Shown here: positions 40,679 through 50,499 of the stretch, in pieces
Position numbering within the stretch: the stretch's first letter is position 1
Layout: the number at the start of each line of letters is the position of its first letter
Origin: Virgibacillus sp. MSP4-1
Lineage (GTDB): Bacteria > Bacillota > Bacilli > Bacillales > Alkalibacillaceae
DNA: 64,000 nucleotides
Reading direction: 5' to 3'
Assembly (NCBI RefSeq): GCF_010092505.1
Contig: NZ_CP048021.1
Location: 2,914,001 to 2,978,000, forward strand
Position numbers and translations under genes: made by a program
The notes under the pieces: model-generated
Database searches by the model: none
Told to the model about the DNA's origin: nothing
The model's input: the letters and a program-made list of their open reading frames with translations, nothing else

Positions 40679-42505
40679 ATGCAACATAGAAATGATTTGC
40701 GTAACATTGCGATAATTGCTCACGTAGACCATGGAAAAACAACATTGGTTGACCAGCTGCTAACGTATTCTGGTACCTTTCGTGATAATGAGCATGTAGA
40801 TGAGCGTGCAATGGATTCGAATGATTTGGAAAAAGAACGTGGAATTACGATTTTATCAAAAAATACGGCCATTCATTATAAAGATACACGTATTAACATT
40901 CTGGATACTCCAGGACATGCGGACTTCGGTGGAGAAGTTGAACGGATTATGAGCATGGTAGACGGAGTATTGCTCGTGGTTGATGCTTACGAGGGTGTAA
41001 TGCCCCAGACCCGTTTCGTACTTAAGAAGGCTTTGGAACAAAAATTGCGTCCTGTTGTCGTGTTAAATAAGATCGATCGTCCTAATGCCCGTCCGGAAGA
41101 GGTAGTGGATGAAGTTCTTGATTTATTTATTGAATTAGGCGCCGATGACGACCAGTTAGAATTCCCGGTTGTCTATGCTTCTGCACTTCAGGGAACGTCC
41201 GGTTATGAGCCTGATGAACTGGGAGAATCCATGGACCCTATATTTACAACCATTATGGATCATGTTCCGGCCCCTATCGATAATGCAGATGAATCCCTGC
41301 AATTCCAGGTAACATTACTTGATTATAATGATTATGTTGGAAGAATTGGTGTGGGAAGAGTATTTCGCGGCTCGATAAAAGTCGGTGATCAGGTTTCCCT
41401 TATGAAAAAGGACGGATCAGTACGGAACTTCCGAGTCTCCAAGCTGTTCGGCTTTATTGGCTTGAAGAGGGTGGAAATTGAAGAAGGTAAAGCTGGTGAC
41501 ATCGTGGCTGTATCTGGTATGGAGGATATTAACGTTGGTGAAACGGTTTGTTCGCCTGAAAATCCGGAGCCACTGCCATTATTGAGAATCGATGAACCAA
41601 CCCTTCAGATGACCTTCCTGGTAAATAACAGTCCGTTTGCTGGTAAGGAAGGGAAGTATGTAACGGCTCGTCAAATAGAAGAGCGATTAATGACTCAATT
41701 AGAGACAGATGTCAGTTTGCGGGTGGAACCAACATCATCCCCGGACGCATGGACGGTTTCCGGTCGCGGTGAGCTTCATCTGTCGATATTAATTGAAAAT
41801 ATGCGCAGGGAAGGCTATGAACTTCAGCTTTCCAAGCCACAGGTAATCCTGAAGGAAATTGATGGAAAAATGTGCGAGCCTGTAGAGCGGGTCCAGGCTG
41901 ATGTTCCTGAAGATTATTCAGGTTCTGTGATTGAATCCCTGGGTTCCAGAAAAGGTGAAATGCTCGACATGATGAACCAGGGAAATGGCCAGGTACGTCT
42001 TGAATTTAAGGTACCTTCCCGCGGACTTATTGGGTATGCAACAGAGTTTATGAGTCAGACAAGAGGATACGGTATTCTCAATCATACGTTTGATGGATAT
42101 GAGCCTGTAAGTACAGGAAACGTAGGTGGACGACGCCAGGGGGTTCTGGTTTCCCTCGAAAATGGTAAGACTACCACATACAGTATCATGTCTCTAGAAG
42201 ACCGCGGTGTCATTTTTGTAGAACCTGGAACAGAAGTATATGCAGGAATGATTGTCGGTGAGCATAATCGCGAAAATGATCTGACCGTAAATATTACGAA
42301 AGAAAAGCATTTAACCAACGTTCGTTCAGCTACGAAGGACCAGACAGCTACGATAAGAAGTACACGTAAATTAACACTGGAAGAAGCAATAGAATATTTA
42401 GATGATGATGAATACTGTGAAGTAACACCGGAAAACGTTCGTTTACGTAAAAAGATTTTAAACAAAAATGAACGTGAAAAGGCTGCTAAACGGAAAAAGG
42501 ACTAA
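40679..42505 (+). CDS. typA: Ribosome-associated GTPase TypA/BipA
   Basis: 608 aa translational GTPase acting in ribosome assembly and in stress or cold adaptation. G1 is AHVDHGKTT, switch ERGITI, G3 [15 protein letters not shown]4 NKIDR. An EF-Tu-like domain II, EF-G-like domains III and V, and a BipA-specific C-terminal domain follow. ATG 40679 has AGAGGAGAG seven bases upstream. An extended -10, TGTTATAAT, ends at 40632. Monocistronic with its own terminator. Confidence 0.96.
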   Translation: MQHRNDLRNIAIIAHVDHGKTTLVDQLLTYSGTFRDNEHVDERAMDSNDLEKERGITILSKNTAIHYKDTRINILDTPGHADFGGEVERIMSMVDGVLLVVDAYEGVMPQTRFVLKKALEQKLRPVVVLNKIDRPNARPEEVVDEVLDLFIELGADDDQLEFPVVYASALQGTSGYEPDELGESMDPIFTTIMDHVPAPIDNADESLQFQVTLLDYNDYVGRIGVGRVFRGSIKVGDQVSLMKKDGSVRNFRVSKLFGFIGLKRVEIEEGKAGDIVAVSGMEDINVGETVCSPENPEPLPLLRIDEPTLQMTFLVNNSPFAGKEGKYVTARQIEERLMTQLETDVSLRVEPTSSPDAWTVSGRGELHLSILIENMRREGYELQLSKPQVILKEIDGKMCEPVERVQADVPEDYSGSVIESLGSRKGEMLDMMNQGNGQVRLEFKVPSRGLIGYATEFMSQTRGYGILNHTFDGYEPVSTGNVGGRRQGVLVSLENGKTTTYSIMSLEDRGVIFVEPGTEVYAGMIVGEHNRENDLTVNITKEKHLTNVRSATKDQTATIRSTRKLTLEEAIEYLDDDEYCEVTPENVRLRKKILNKNEREKAAKRKKD

Positions 42506-42513
42506 GAGTTAGA

Positions 42514-42548
42514 GAAAAGCCAAGGATGAAGGATATCCTTGGCTTTTC
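42514..42548. terminator. Terminator between typA and enoyl-CoA hydratase gene
   Basis: AAAAGCCAAGGAT pairs with ATCCTTGGCTTTT, usable by both convergent genes. Confidence 0.88.
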
Positions 42549-42553
42549 GTTTC

Positions 42554-43327
42554 TTATTCCCCTTGAAATACCGGGGGTCTTTTTTCTATGAAGGCCTGGA
42601 CTCCTGCTTTGTGGTCCTTAGTTTGACGCATTTTTTGCTGACCATCCGTTTCAAGGCTAAGAGTATTTTCAAGCCTTTCCCGGTTTTCCTGTGCATAAAT
42701 CAGTTTGGTTTCTATCATGGCACGTAAAGGCTGTTTATGTAACTGATTTATTTTATTCTGTATGAATCCATCAAAATCAGAACTGACGGTTTCATCAATT
42801 AATCCTGCCTGCTGAGCCTGGTGAGCAGTTTGTTTTTGTCCCTCCCAAATGGTCTGCTTAGCCTTTACTTCTCCTAATCGCTGCTTCATGAAAAAGTGTC
42901 CTCCGCCATCAGGGATCAGGCCAATTCCTATAAAATTCATAGCAATGGTTGCCTCTTCATCCGCGAATACATAATCACAAGCCAAAGCGAGGCTGAGGCC
43001 TAAACCGGCAGCTGCACCATTGATCGCACTTATTGTAATAGCTGGAAGTGTATAAAGGGTTACCATTATTTCCTTTATGGTTTCCATAGTTTCCTTAAAC
43101 CCTTCCGGATCAGACTGCAGCAGCATGGTTTTAATATCACCACCTGCAGAAAACGCCTTGCCATTTCCTGTAATAACCAGCACATTTACTTGACTTTCCT
43201 TTAACTGCTGTAACTGTTCATGAAGTTCATTTAAGAGATTCACATCCATGGCATTCATGCTGTCTGGTCGGTTTAATGTCAGCTTTGCCGTTTTTCCTTC
43301 CATTGTAAGTAAAACTGAATTTGACAT
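42554..43327 (-). CDS. Enoyl-CoA hydratase/isomerase family protein
   Basis: 257 aa crotonase-fold enzyme. Oxyanion-hole segments are AFSAGGDIKTML and NGAAAGLGLSLALACD, and FIGIGLIPDGGGHFFM precedes the active-site helix. The second catalytic Glu position of true hydratases reads Asp-Gly-Gly, so an isomerase or another acyl-CoA reaction is also possible. The end, IEKRPPVFQG, is typical. Resembles B. subtilis YhaR as recalled. Not part of a fatty-acid operon here. Confidence 0.87.
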   Translation of the reverse strand: MSNSVLLTMEGKTAKLTLNRPDSMNAMDVNLLNELHEQLQQLKESQVNVLVITGNGKAFSAGGDIKTMLLQSDPEGFKETMETIKEIMVTLYTLPAITISAINGAAAGLGLSLALACDYVFADEEATIAMNFIGIGLIPDGGGHFFMKQRLGEVKAKQTIWEGQKQTAHQAQQAGLIDETVSSDFDGFIQNKINQLHKQPLRAMIETKLIYAQENRERLENTLSLETDGQQKMRQTKDHKAGVQAFIEKRPPVFQGE

Positions 43328-43421
43328 ACTTTTTTCACCTCAACTTTTATAAAAGCGCATACAATTCTGATAAATATAGTATTCTATTTTTGCTGGTGAT
43401 ATTCCTTTAAAATTCGTTCAA

Positions 43422-43449
43422 TAAAAAAGAGCCGTTAACGACGACTCTA
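43422..43449 (-). terminator. Terminator of the NprR-like regulator gene
   Basis: Minus strand AGAGTCG pairs with CGGCTCT (one wobble), followed by six T. It overlaps the stop codon. Confidence 0.8.
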
Positions 43450-44706
43450 AATGTAATCTTCAATCATAAAAGTATTTGAATAATATTGGTGGGTTAGCTG
43501 GTAATACTCCCCAGCCTTTTTATATTGACGATTGTGGAAATAAACATCACCAAGCAATTTATAAAGTCGGAGTAGTTCTTGTTGTTCACCTGCTTCTTTG
43601 AAATAAGGTATAATTTCATTTTCAATTTTATTAATAACTGTAGAATGATAGACTTGCTTGTTTTTTTTAGTCTCTAAAATATAAAATTTATAAATAGACC
43701 GATTGGAAGTTTTTTTATTGGCTAGTTTTTTTCCTAGTTCTAAAGTATTTTCAAAAAGTTTATCATTTTGTACTGTATAATAAATTAAGCATAATACATA
43801 AATTGTATCGACTTGACTTACAGTATTACTATTTTCAAGTGCAATATTAAGATGATGTATTGCCTGTTCATACTTTTTTTGCTGATAGTAAATATAACCA
43901 AGATTATGATAGGTTAATGCGGTGAAATCTGAATTTAGTCTGGCTTCTTCTTTTTTCAACTTCAAAAATTCCCTTTCAGCATAGTCATACTCACCAATTC
44001 TGATATAGAGACTACCAAGTAGAATTAAAGTGCCGGTAATCATATGAAAGTCAAAATTTGCTTGAGTTTCCCTAAGGGATTTAAATGCATAATGCAGGGA
44101 TTTGTATAACTGATCTGTACGGTTATAAAAAATTGCAAGGTTGTAGTATAGAGTCGAATCAGTGACATTAACGGCAGGGTAAACCTCTTCAGCCTCTTTG
44201 AGTGCTTCTAAAGCATTAATTAGATCGTTTCTATTATAAAAATATAATGATTCTAACTTATGAAAATAGTAGTTGGTCAATGGGGGGAATAATTCCTTCA
44301 TCTCGCGTAATTGTTTGTAGTGTGCTGCAACAATTCTATTATCGTTTTCAAACGTTAGCAAGTAGCCAAATTCGATAGTAAGAAATAAATATTTAATCGA
44401 TCGATTATTGGTTCCATGGTAAATTTTTTGCAGATTATTGTATTCCTCATGTGCTTTTTCATAATTTTTATTTTTTATCAGGTCGTTCCAATTCAGGATG
44501 CGTTCCTCTATATCTTCATTATCTTCCTGCATATCTAAGGAGATGTGAAGACGATCGCCCAGGAGTTGCAGAACATCCTCGCTGGGTTCAATGGTTTCAT
44601 TTTCTATTTTACTTAAATAGGAAACCGAGCATATACCGGTGGCCAGCTCCTTTTGCGTCATCTTTTTCCTTGTACGATGATACTTAATTAATTTTCCCTG
44701 AAACAT
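43447..44706 (-). CDS. HTH/TPR regulator of the RRNPP type (NprR-like), without adjacent peptide gene
   Basis: 419 aa, the size of NprR. The N-terminal XRE helix-turn-helix (about 5-58) has LIKYHRTRKKMTQKELATG and SYLSKIENETIEPSEDVL. Many TPR helices follow to the end, with canonical repeats such as TYHNLGYIYYQQKKYEQAI and LGDVYFHNRQYKKAGEYYQ. NprR-type regulators usually have their peptide gene directly downstream. Here only a terminator and a convergent gene follow, so the ligand is unknown. The 183-base upstream region shared with the hydrolase gene contains TAAGTACTTA. Confidence 0.8.
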   Translation of the reverse strand: MFQGKLIKYHRTRKKMTQKELATGICSVSYLSKIENETIEPSEDVLQLLGDRLHISLDMQEDNEDIEERILNWNDLIKNKNYEKAHEEYNNLQKIYHGTNNRSIKYLFLTIEFGYLLTFENDNRIVAAHYKQLREMKELFPPLTNYYFHKLESLYFYNRNDLINALEALKEAEEVYPAVNVTDSTLYYNLAIFYNRTDQLYKSLHYAFKSLRETQANFDFHMITGTLILLGSLYIRIGEYDYAEREFLKLKKEEARLNSDFTALTYHNLGYIYYQQKKYEQAIHHLNIALENSNTVSQVDTIYVLCLIYYTVQNDKLFENTLELGKKLANKKTSNRSIYKFYILETKKNKQVYHSTVINKIENEIIPYFKEAGEQQELLRLYKLLGDVYFHNRQYKKAGEYYQLTHQYYSNTFMIEDYI

Positions 44707-44889
44707 TCACATCATTCCCAGATTAAAAATTTAGTACAATTTGGTAAGTACTTACATTATACCATATCTATTTTACTGGTATACTATTTTTAATACAATA
44801 GAGGTAATAGTAAATGGGTTTGTTATACATTTCCACGGTCATGGAGATGCAAAACTGGATGCCAAAAACAAGGTTGGGGGCTAACGTTC

Positions 44890-46191
44890 ATGTGGTCGTT
44901 ATTCGAGAAAAGATTAATAGAGCGTATGGAGAAGGAACATCATGTGGGAACAGCGGTGGGCGTACTGAAAAAGGGTGTTGTCATTTATCAGAGAGGGTTT
45001 GGTGTGCTTGATTTACAGTCCCGATCCCCTGTAACCAGCAACTCTTTATTTGGAACAGCCTCTATCAGTAAGTCCTTTGCAGCGCTGGCCATTATGATAC
45101 TGGAGGAACAGGGCTTACTGTCCGTTCATGACCCGGTTGTAAAATATGTTCCCGGTTTCAAGCTAAAGAGAATATCGAATATGAGGAAGATAAAAATTCA
45201 TCATTTATTAAGCCACACTTCCGGGCTGGCGCCGGTTAAAAGGGATGAAAACAGAAATCGCTTTAAAGATGAAAAAAACTTTTTAATGAGAGGGGATCAT
45301 TCGATTTTAGGTGATCCTGGTCAATATTTCAGTTACTCAAATGACATGTTTTCGTTGCTTGGCGAAATTATTGAAAAGACATCAGGAAAGCTGTTTCGGC
45401 GATTTATTACTGAGGAAATTCTAAGACCATTGGAAATGAACAGAACGACGCTTAGTATTGAAGAAATCCATAAAATGAATCAGGTCTCCACTCCATACAC
45501 CTATAATAAAGAGAAACGGGCGCATCGGAAGGAAGCATGGCCTCCATTAGGTATTTATGAAGTTGGCGGGGGTGTACGTTCTACGGTCCTGGATTTATTG
45601 GAGTATGGTGATTTATTCCTTAATCATGGGAAGATTGGCGATGAGGAGCTGCTATCCCCGGCGGCTGTGAAAAGGATGTATCAGCCCTATGCGAAGATCA
45701 GTCAGAACAAATATTATGGTTATGCTTTAAATGTAACTTCTGATTATCATGGGTATACGCTTGTCGAACATGGGGGAAGTCAGCCTGGAGTATCCTCGCA
45801 TTTTGGGTTTGTACCCGAGGAAGACCTGGTGGTTGTAGTATTATCGAATGTGTCTGATCTGCCAGCCGGGGACATTTGGTTAGAAGCGGTGAATACGGCT
45901 TTAGGAATACCGATGGAAGAAAAAGACGAGGGATTTCCTGAAAGTTCCCTTTCTGAAGCGCAATGGCAAAGGCTGATGGGTACCTATTCCTCTGATGAAG
46001 GTCATTGGCTGGAGGTTAAAATCGTTAACCATCAGCCGCTGATTCATATAAATGGGGAAGATCACTCTGTATATCCTTCTGATGAGAAAACGCTGGTTAT
46101 AAAAGGATCCAATATCCCTGTACATTTTTATATAACTGATCATAGGTGCTGGGCAGCATTTTTTGGAATGCGAATGTTATTGAAAGAATAG
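44890..46191 (+). CDS. Serine beta-lactamase-fold hydrolase (class C/esterase-like)
   Basis: 433 aa. Penicillin-binding-protein fold: nucleophile Ser58 in SISK (58-61), Tyr148-Ser-Asn150 (YSN), and the third motif HGGSQPG. A C-terminal accessory beta domain starts at about residue 350. No signal peptide is seen, so it is probably cytosolic. Known relatives are D-aminopeptidases, esterases and class C beta-lactamases; the substrate cannot be told. ATG 44890 lies nine bases after GGGGG. Divergent from the NprR-like regulator, which could control it. Confidence 0.85.
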   Translation: MWSLFEKRLIERMEKEHHVGTAVGVLKKGVVIYQRGFGVLDLQSRSPVTSNSLFGTASISKSFAALAIMILEEQGLLSVHDPVVKYVPGFKLKRISNMRKIKIHHLLSHTSGLAPVKRDENRNRFKDEKNFLMRGDHSILGDPGQYFSYSNDMFSLLGEIIEKTSGKLFRRFITEEILRPLEMNRTTLSIEEIHKMNQVSTPYTYNKEKRAHRKEAWPPLGIYEVGGGVRSTVLDLLEYGDLFLNHGKIGDEELLSPAAVKRMYQPYAKISQNKYYGYALNVTSDYHGYTLVEHGGSQPGVSSHFGFVPEEDLVVVVLSNVSDLPAGDIWLEAVNTALGIPMEEKDEGFPESSLSEAQWQRLMGTYSSDEGHWLEVKIVNHQPLIHINGEDHSVYPSDEKTLVIKGSNIPVHFYITDHRCWAAFFGMRMLLKE

Positions 46192-46203
46192 TAATTTTTT
46201 TAG

Positions 46204-46232
46204 TTGTATTTTAGAAACGTACGTAGTATATT
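46204..46232 (+). promoter_or_regulatory. Promoter of thiT
   Basis: -35 TTGTAT, 17-base spacer, -10 TATATT, about 22 bases upstream of the TPP aptamer. Confidence 0.6.
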
Positions 46233-46254
46233 AGAATTAAAGTGAATGAGTTTG

Positions 46255-46344
46255 CCACAAAGGGGAGCCTGTTCGGCTGAGATTGAACGTTTTCGTTCTT
46301 GACCCTTTGAACCTGTCAAGTTAGTACTTGCGTAGGGATTGTGG
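46255..46344 (+). promoter_or_regulatory. TPP riboswitch (THI element)
   Basis: P1 CCACAA (46255-46260) pairs with TTGTGG (46339-46344). The conserved GGGGAGCC, GGCTGAGAT, GACCCTTTGAACCTG and TTAGTACTTGCGTAGGGA blocks are visible. It controls thiT through the terminator at 46372. Confidence 0.97.
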
Positions 46345-46371
46345 TGTTAAGGACAATTTGTTTTGAACGGC

Positions 46372-46416
46372 AAAGCAAAGTATCGCGCGTCCTTGCGCCA
46401 TACTTTGCTTTTTTTA
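46372..46416 (+). terminator. TPP-dependent terminator upstream of thiT
   Basis: AAAGCAAAGTAT pairs perfectly with ATACTTTGC, then seven or more T. Confidence 0.92.
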
Positions 46417-46489
46417 TGGGCAAAAATCTATTTATCTATAGGACGTGGCAGCCTTCACTTTCATTATCTGATTGGGGAGGAATATTAAA

Positions 46490-47077
46490 ATGGCAGCAAA
46501 TCAGTCAAAAGTGTTGTTTGTAGTGGAAATCGCCATTTTTACGGCTTTGGCATTATTATTCGATGAACTGTCTAAATTTTTAACCGGACGTTTCTGGCCA
46601 CAGGGCGGATCCGTATCAATTGGAATGCTTCCGGTATTAATGATGGCATTCAGATGGGGCGTCAAAGGTGGACTTTTGTCAGGTTTCCTGTTTGGAGGAT
46701 TACAGCTATTATTAGGTGCCTCGATTTATCATCCTGTTCAAGGTTTTATCGACTACTTCCTTGCGTTTACGTTCGTAGGCTTTGCGGGAGTTTTTGCCAA
46801 ACAGGTGAAGCAAGGGATAACCAACGGAAATGCTGGTAAGTGGATTTCATTTATAATCATGGGCACGATTTTAGGAGGATTTCTTCGTTTTCTATGTCAT
46901 TTTGTAGCGGGGATTGTCTTCTTTGCTTCCTTTGCAGGAGATCAGCCGGTTGTTATTTATTCACTGCTCTATAATGGTGCGTATATGAGTTTTTCTGTTC
47001 TGTTCTGTATCATTCTATTAATTCTATTAATACCTGCGTTACCAAAAAGGTATTTTGCTATAGCAAAGGCTTTCTAA
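46490..47077 (+). CDS. thiT: Thiamine ECF transporter substrate-binding subunit
   Basis: 195 aa membrane protein with six helices that binds thiamine and works with a shared ECF energy-coupling module encoded elsewhere. Seen: VEIAIFTALALLFDELSKF, a GGSVSIGMLPVLMMAFRWG segment (thiamine pocket) and HPVQGFIDYFLAF; the start chosen is ATG 46490 after GGGGAGGA. The TPP riboswitch directly upstream supports the substrate. The longer TTG start would place the ribosome site within the gene. Confidence 0.94.
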   Translation: MAANQSKVLFVVEIAIFTALALLFDELSKFLTGRFWPQGGSVSIGMLPVLMMAFRWGVKGGLLSGFLFGGLQLLLGASIYHPVQGFIDYFLAFTFVGFAGVFAKQVKQGITNGNAGKWISFIIMGTILGGFLRFLCHFVAGIVFFASFAGDQPVVIYSLLYNGAYMSFSVLFCIILLILLIPALPKRYFAIAKAF

Positions 47078-47133
47078 AATAAGTGATTTATTTTTGATGA
47101 ACAGTTTCTGTTTGTGTTTATAGAAAACGATGT

Positions 47134-47166
47134 AAAAAATGACCATCCTTGGGTGGTCATTTTTTA
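47134..47166 (+). terminator. Terminator of thiT
   Basis: AAAAAATGACCATCC pairs with GGGTGGTCATTTTTT over a two-base loop. Confidence 0.92.
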
Positions 47167-47318
47167 TTTTTAGTCTAAATGATCAATTGCATGTTTTCTA
47201 AAATATAGTTATTTATCATCTGGCTGTAAAAAGGCAAAAAAATGCGCAAAAACCTATTGCTGGCAGAAATACAACGGTACCAATATTGGAAGCGTTTTCT
47301 AATAATTTGACTTATAAA

Positions 47319-47375
47319 AATTATCAGAATTTTTTCGTTTTACCGGTTGACCTCCACATCAAATGGAGTTATGAT
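47319..47375 (+). promoter_or_regulatory. CodY-like box and promoter of the ilv-leu operon
   Basis: AATTATCAGAATTTT (47319-47333) matches 12 of 15 positions of the CodY consensus AATTTTCWGAAAATT. It ends 13 bases before a strong promoter, TTGACC-N17-TATGAT (47347-47375). Repression when branched-chain amino acids and GTP are plentiful is inferred. In the 170-base leader the perfect palindrome TTAACGCGTTAA lies at 47491-47502. Confidence 0.72.
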
Positions 47376-47549
47376 TATCGACAATATTAAAAAAACTACA
47401 TGATGAAACCCATAGCAATCTGAGTATAAAAGCCCTTTAAAACTTCAAAAAAGAAGGAATGTGAAAAAGGGTTATTTGAAATTTTATACTTTAACGCGTT
47501 AACGCTTTTATGCAGTTTATTAAAATATAAAAAGAGAGGAGTGACGTAT

Positions 47550-48458
47550 ATGGGTGATCAGTGGATTTATTTAAATGGCGAATATGTAAGGAAAGAGGAT
47601 GCCGTCATTTCCGTTTATGATCATGGATTTTTGTATGGAGATGGGGTATTTGAAGGTATTCGTTCTTACAGCGGAAATGTGTTTAAGCTTGATGCACATG
47701 TTCATCGTCTTTATGAATCGGCTCATTCAATCATGCTTGATATCCCTTATGCAAAGGAGGAATTTAAGCAGATTATTGTGGACACGGTTCGCAAAAACAA
47801 CTTGGAAAATGCCTATATACGAGTTGTGGTCTCACGCGGAAAAGGCAATCTGGGACTCGATCCTGATTTATGTGAGGAACCGCGTATTGTTGTGATCGCA
47901 GAAGCACTCGCTCTTTATCCGGAAGAATTATATGAACGTGGCTTAAAACTGGCATCCGTGGCGACGAGAAGAAATCGTCCTGACGTGCTCAGTCCACAGA
48001 TTAAGTCTTTAAATTATTTAAATAATATTCTGGTCAAACAGGAGTCAAAGCAGGCAGGGGCTGATGAAGCACTTATGCTGAATGATCAGGGTTATGTTAC
48101 CGAATGCTCTGGAGACAATATTTTCATTGTAAAAAATGGAACGATTTACACACCTCCTATTTATCTAGGTGCTCTGGAAGGCATTACGAGAAATGCCATT
48201 ATAGACTTAGCGAACGAAAACGGATATGACCTTAAAGAACAGCCTTTTACACGGCATGATGTGTTTGTAGCGGATGAAGTCTTTTTAACAGGAACAGCAG
48301 CAGAAGTGATTGCGGTTGTAGAAGTGGATCAGCGTCCAATTAATGGCGGTACAATCGGCGAGGTAACCAGACATCTCTTGCAGGAGTTCAGAAAAGCCGT
48401 ATTAACAGATGGCGTTCAATGCTATCCGGACAAGAAAAACAACGCCGAGGCAATATAA
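47550..48458 (+). CDS. ilvE: Branched-chain amino acid aminotransferase
   Basis: 302 aa, PLP-dependent class IV aminotransferase for the last step of Val, Leu and Ile synthesis. Seen: YDHGFLYGDGVFEGIRSY near the start, catalytic Lys in SPQIKSLNYLNNILVKQE, the ALMLNDQGYVTECSGDNIF segment and the VFLTGTAAEVIAV phosphate-binding stretch. ATG 47550 has GAGAGGAG upstream; GTG 47541 would start inside that site. First gene of the operon, 12 bases before ilvD. Confidence 0.94.
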   Translation: MGDQWIYLNGEYVRKEDAVISVYDHGFLYGDGVFEGIRSYSGNVFKLDAHVHRLYESAHSIMLDIPYAKEEFKQIIVDTVRKNNLENAYIRVVVSRGKGNLGLDPDLCEEPRIVVIAEALALYPEELYERGLKLASVATRRNRPDVLSPQIKSLNYLNNILVKQESKQAGADEALMLNDQGYVTECSGDNIFIVKNGTIYTPPIYLGALEGITRNAIIDLANENGYDLKEQPFTRHDVFVADEVFLTGTAAEVIAVVEVDQRPINGGTIGEVTRHLLQEFRKAVLTDGVQCYPDKKNNAEAI

Positions 48459-48470
48459 GGGGGCCCCGCT

Positions 48471-50138
48471 ATGAGAAGTGACATGATCAAAAAAGGAATT
48501 GACCGCGCTCCGCATCGAAGCCTGCTTCATGCAACAGGGGTTAAAACGAGTGATTTAGGGAAGCCGTTCATCGGCGTCTGTAACTCTTATGTAGATATTA
48601 TCCCTGGTCACAGACATTTAAATGAATTTGGGCAGGTTGTTAAAGATGCTATACGGGAAGCGGGCGGTATTCCATTCGAATTTAATACGATTGGAGTCGA
48701 TGACGGAATTGCCATGGGTCATATTGGCATGCGCTACTCCCTGCCAAGCCGGGAAGTGATTGCCGATAGTGCAGAAACCGTTATTAATGCACACTGGTTT
48801 GATGGAGTCTTTTATATTCCCAACTGTGACAAAATTACACCAGGAATGCTGATGGCATCAGCCCGTACCAACGTTCCATCTGTATTTGTTTCAGGCGGAC
48901 CGATGGAGGGAGGAGTTTCCCCGGGTGGTGATCATTTATCTCTGGTTTCCATGTTCGAGGGAGTGGGCGCCTACAAGTCCGGCACAATGACGAAGAACGA
49001 ATTATCTGAAATGGAACAGCTGGCTTGCCCAACATGCGGATCCTGTTCAGGCATGTTTACCGCAAATTCGATGAACTGTCTGATGGAAATGCTCGGGTTG
49101 ACCGTTCCGGGAAATGGCACGATTGTTGCTACTTCCAAAGAGCGCCATGATTTAATTTATCAGGCTGCCCATCACCTGGTGAACCTCGTTAAGCAGGATA
49201 TCCGGCCAAGAGATATTTTAACGAAAGAGACTTTTGATGATGCCTTTGCTTTAGATATGGCGATGGGAGGATCAACCAATACAGTGCTTCATACGATTGC
49301 CATCGCTCATGAAGCAGGTATTGAATATGATTTGAAATCCATTAATGAAATTGCGGAGAAGGTTCCTTATTTATCTAAAATTAGTCCGGCATCGGATTAT
49401 ACCATGCATGATGTGCACTTAGCCGGTGGTGTCAGTGCCATTATAAAGGAGCTTTGTCAGATTGATGGACTCATTCATAAAGATCGGATTACAGTGACGG
49501 GTCAATCCATCTATGAAAATGTGAAAGACGCAGAAATTAAGAATGATCAGGTGATTCGTAAAAAAGAGAATGCCTACAGCCCTGTTGGCGGATTATCCAT
49601 TTTATACGGCAATATCGCACCTAATGGAGGGGTTATTAAAGTAGGAGCGGTTGACCCATCCATTAAAAAGTTCCTGGGAGAAGCCATTGTTTTTGACTCA
49701 CAGGAAGAGGCTCAAGAGGGAATTGACAACGGCACTGTTCAGGCAGGTCATGTCGTTGTAATCAGATATGAAGGACCAAAAGGCGGTCCGGGAATGCCGG
49801 AAATGCTGGCTCCAACATCGTCCATTGCAGGGCGTGGCCTTGGGAAAGAGGTTGCATTAATTACAGATGGCCGTTTCTCTGGAGCTACTCGAGGGATTTC
49901 CGTTGGCCATATTTCACCGGAAGCTGCTGAAGGTGGACCGATAGCTTTAGTCGAAAATGGAGACGGCATAATGATTGATTTAGAGACTCGTTCCATCGAA
50001 TTACTCGTAGACGATGAAGTTTTAACAGAACGGAGGAAGAATTGGCAAAAACCAGAGCCGAAAATTCAGTCCGGTTATTTAGCGAAGTACTCAAAACTTG
50101 TGACATCCGCTAATACTGGAGGAGTTATGAAAATATAA
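48471..50138 (+). CDS. ilvD: Dihydroxy-acid dehydratase
   Basis: 555 aa. Dehydrates dihydroxy-isovalerate and dihydroxy-methylvalerate to the keto acids. Iron-sulfur cysteines are visible in [13 protein letters not shown] and [13 protein letters not shown], with Cys in the early [14 protein letters not shown] region. The C-terminal [11 protein letters not shown] motif is typical. Close coupling to ilvE places it under the CodY-type promoter, ahead of the T-box that gates the rest of the operon. Confidence 0.96.
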   Translation: MRSDMIKKGIDRAPHRSLLHATGVKTSDLGKPFIGVCNSYVDIIPGHRHLNEFGQVVKDAIREAGGIPFEFNTIGVDDGIAMGHIGMRYSLPSREVIADSAETVINAHWFDGVFYIPNCDKITPGMLMASARTNVPSVFVSGGPMEGGVSPGGDHLSLVSMFEGVGAYKSGTMTKNELSEMEQLACPTCGSCSGMFTANSMNCLMEMLGLTVPGNGTIVATSKERHDLIYQAAHHLVNLVKQDIRPRDILTKETFDDAFALDMAMGGSTNTVLHTIAIAHEAGIEYDLKSINEIAEKVPYLSKISPASDYTMHDVHLAGGVSAIIKELCQIDGLIHKDRITVTGQSIYENVKDAEIKNDQVIRKKENAYSPVGGLSILYGNIAPNGGVIKVGAVDPSIKKFLGEAIVFDSQEEAQEGIDNGTVQAGHVVVIRYEGPKGGPGMPEMLAPTSSIAGRGLGKEVALITDGRFSGATRGISVGHISPEAAEGGPIALVENGDGIMIDLETRSIELLVDDEVLTERRKNWQKPEPKIQSGYLAKYSKLVTSANTGGVMKI

Positions 50139-50146
50139 AACGGTAA

Positions 50147-50455
50147 GTAAAAGCGATGACGGGAACAAAGGGATGAGACCATTGTATTCCCAGAGATCCG
50201 GGGTTGCTGGAAGCCCGGAAATACAGCTCATTCCGACATCGTCCCTGAGTGTTAAGCTGAACGGATTCGTCTCACTAGGCTTAGCCGGGTGTTATTCAAA
50301 GCGCTCGTTAACAAAGAGGCTCGCGTCAGCCTCATGAGACAGTTTCTGTAAGGATACTGTGAAAAAGGGTGGTACCGTGAAAAGTAAAAGACCTTTTCTC
50401 CCCTTATATTCTGCAAAAGTGTGTGCAGAGTGTAGGGAGAAAAGGTCTTTTTTAA
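50147..50455 (+). promoter_or_regulatory. T-box riboswitch (probably leucine) with terminator
   Basis: The conserved T-box AGGGTGGTACCG is at 50366-50376, preceded by a long stem I region. The terminator AAAAGACCTTTTCTCCC pairs with GGGAGAAAAGGTCTTTTTT (50386-50452). In the stem I loop ACAGCTCATT the codon CTC at 50227-50229 is a plausible Leu specifier (inference). Uncharged tRNA-Leu would allow read-through into ilvB. Confidence 0.92.
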
Positions 50456-50499
50456 TTAGAGATTTTTAATTATTTAAAATGTTTAGGAGGGATTAAAAG

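Noticed and set aside
44814-45011. 65-codon frame starting upstream of the beta-lactamase-fold gene, with GAGG nine bases ahead
   Set aside because: It has a possible ribosome site but overlaps the hydrolase by over 100 bases in another frame and lacks a signal peptide or conserved look. It is not convincing as an upstream peptide.
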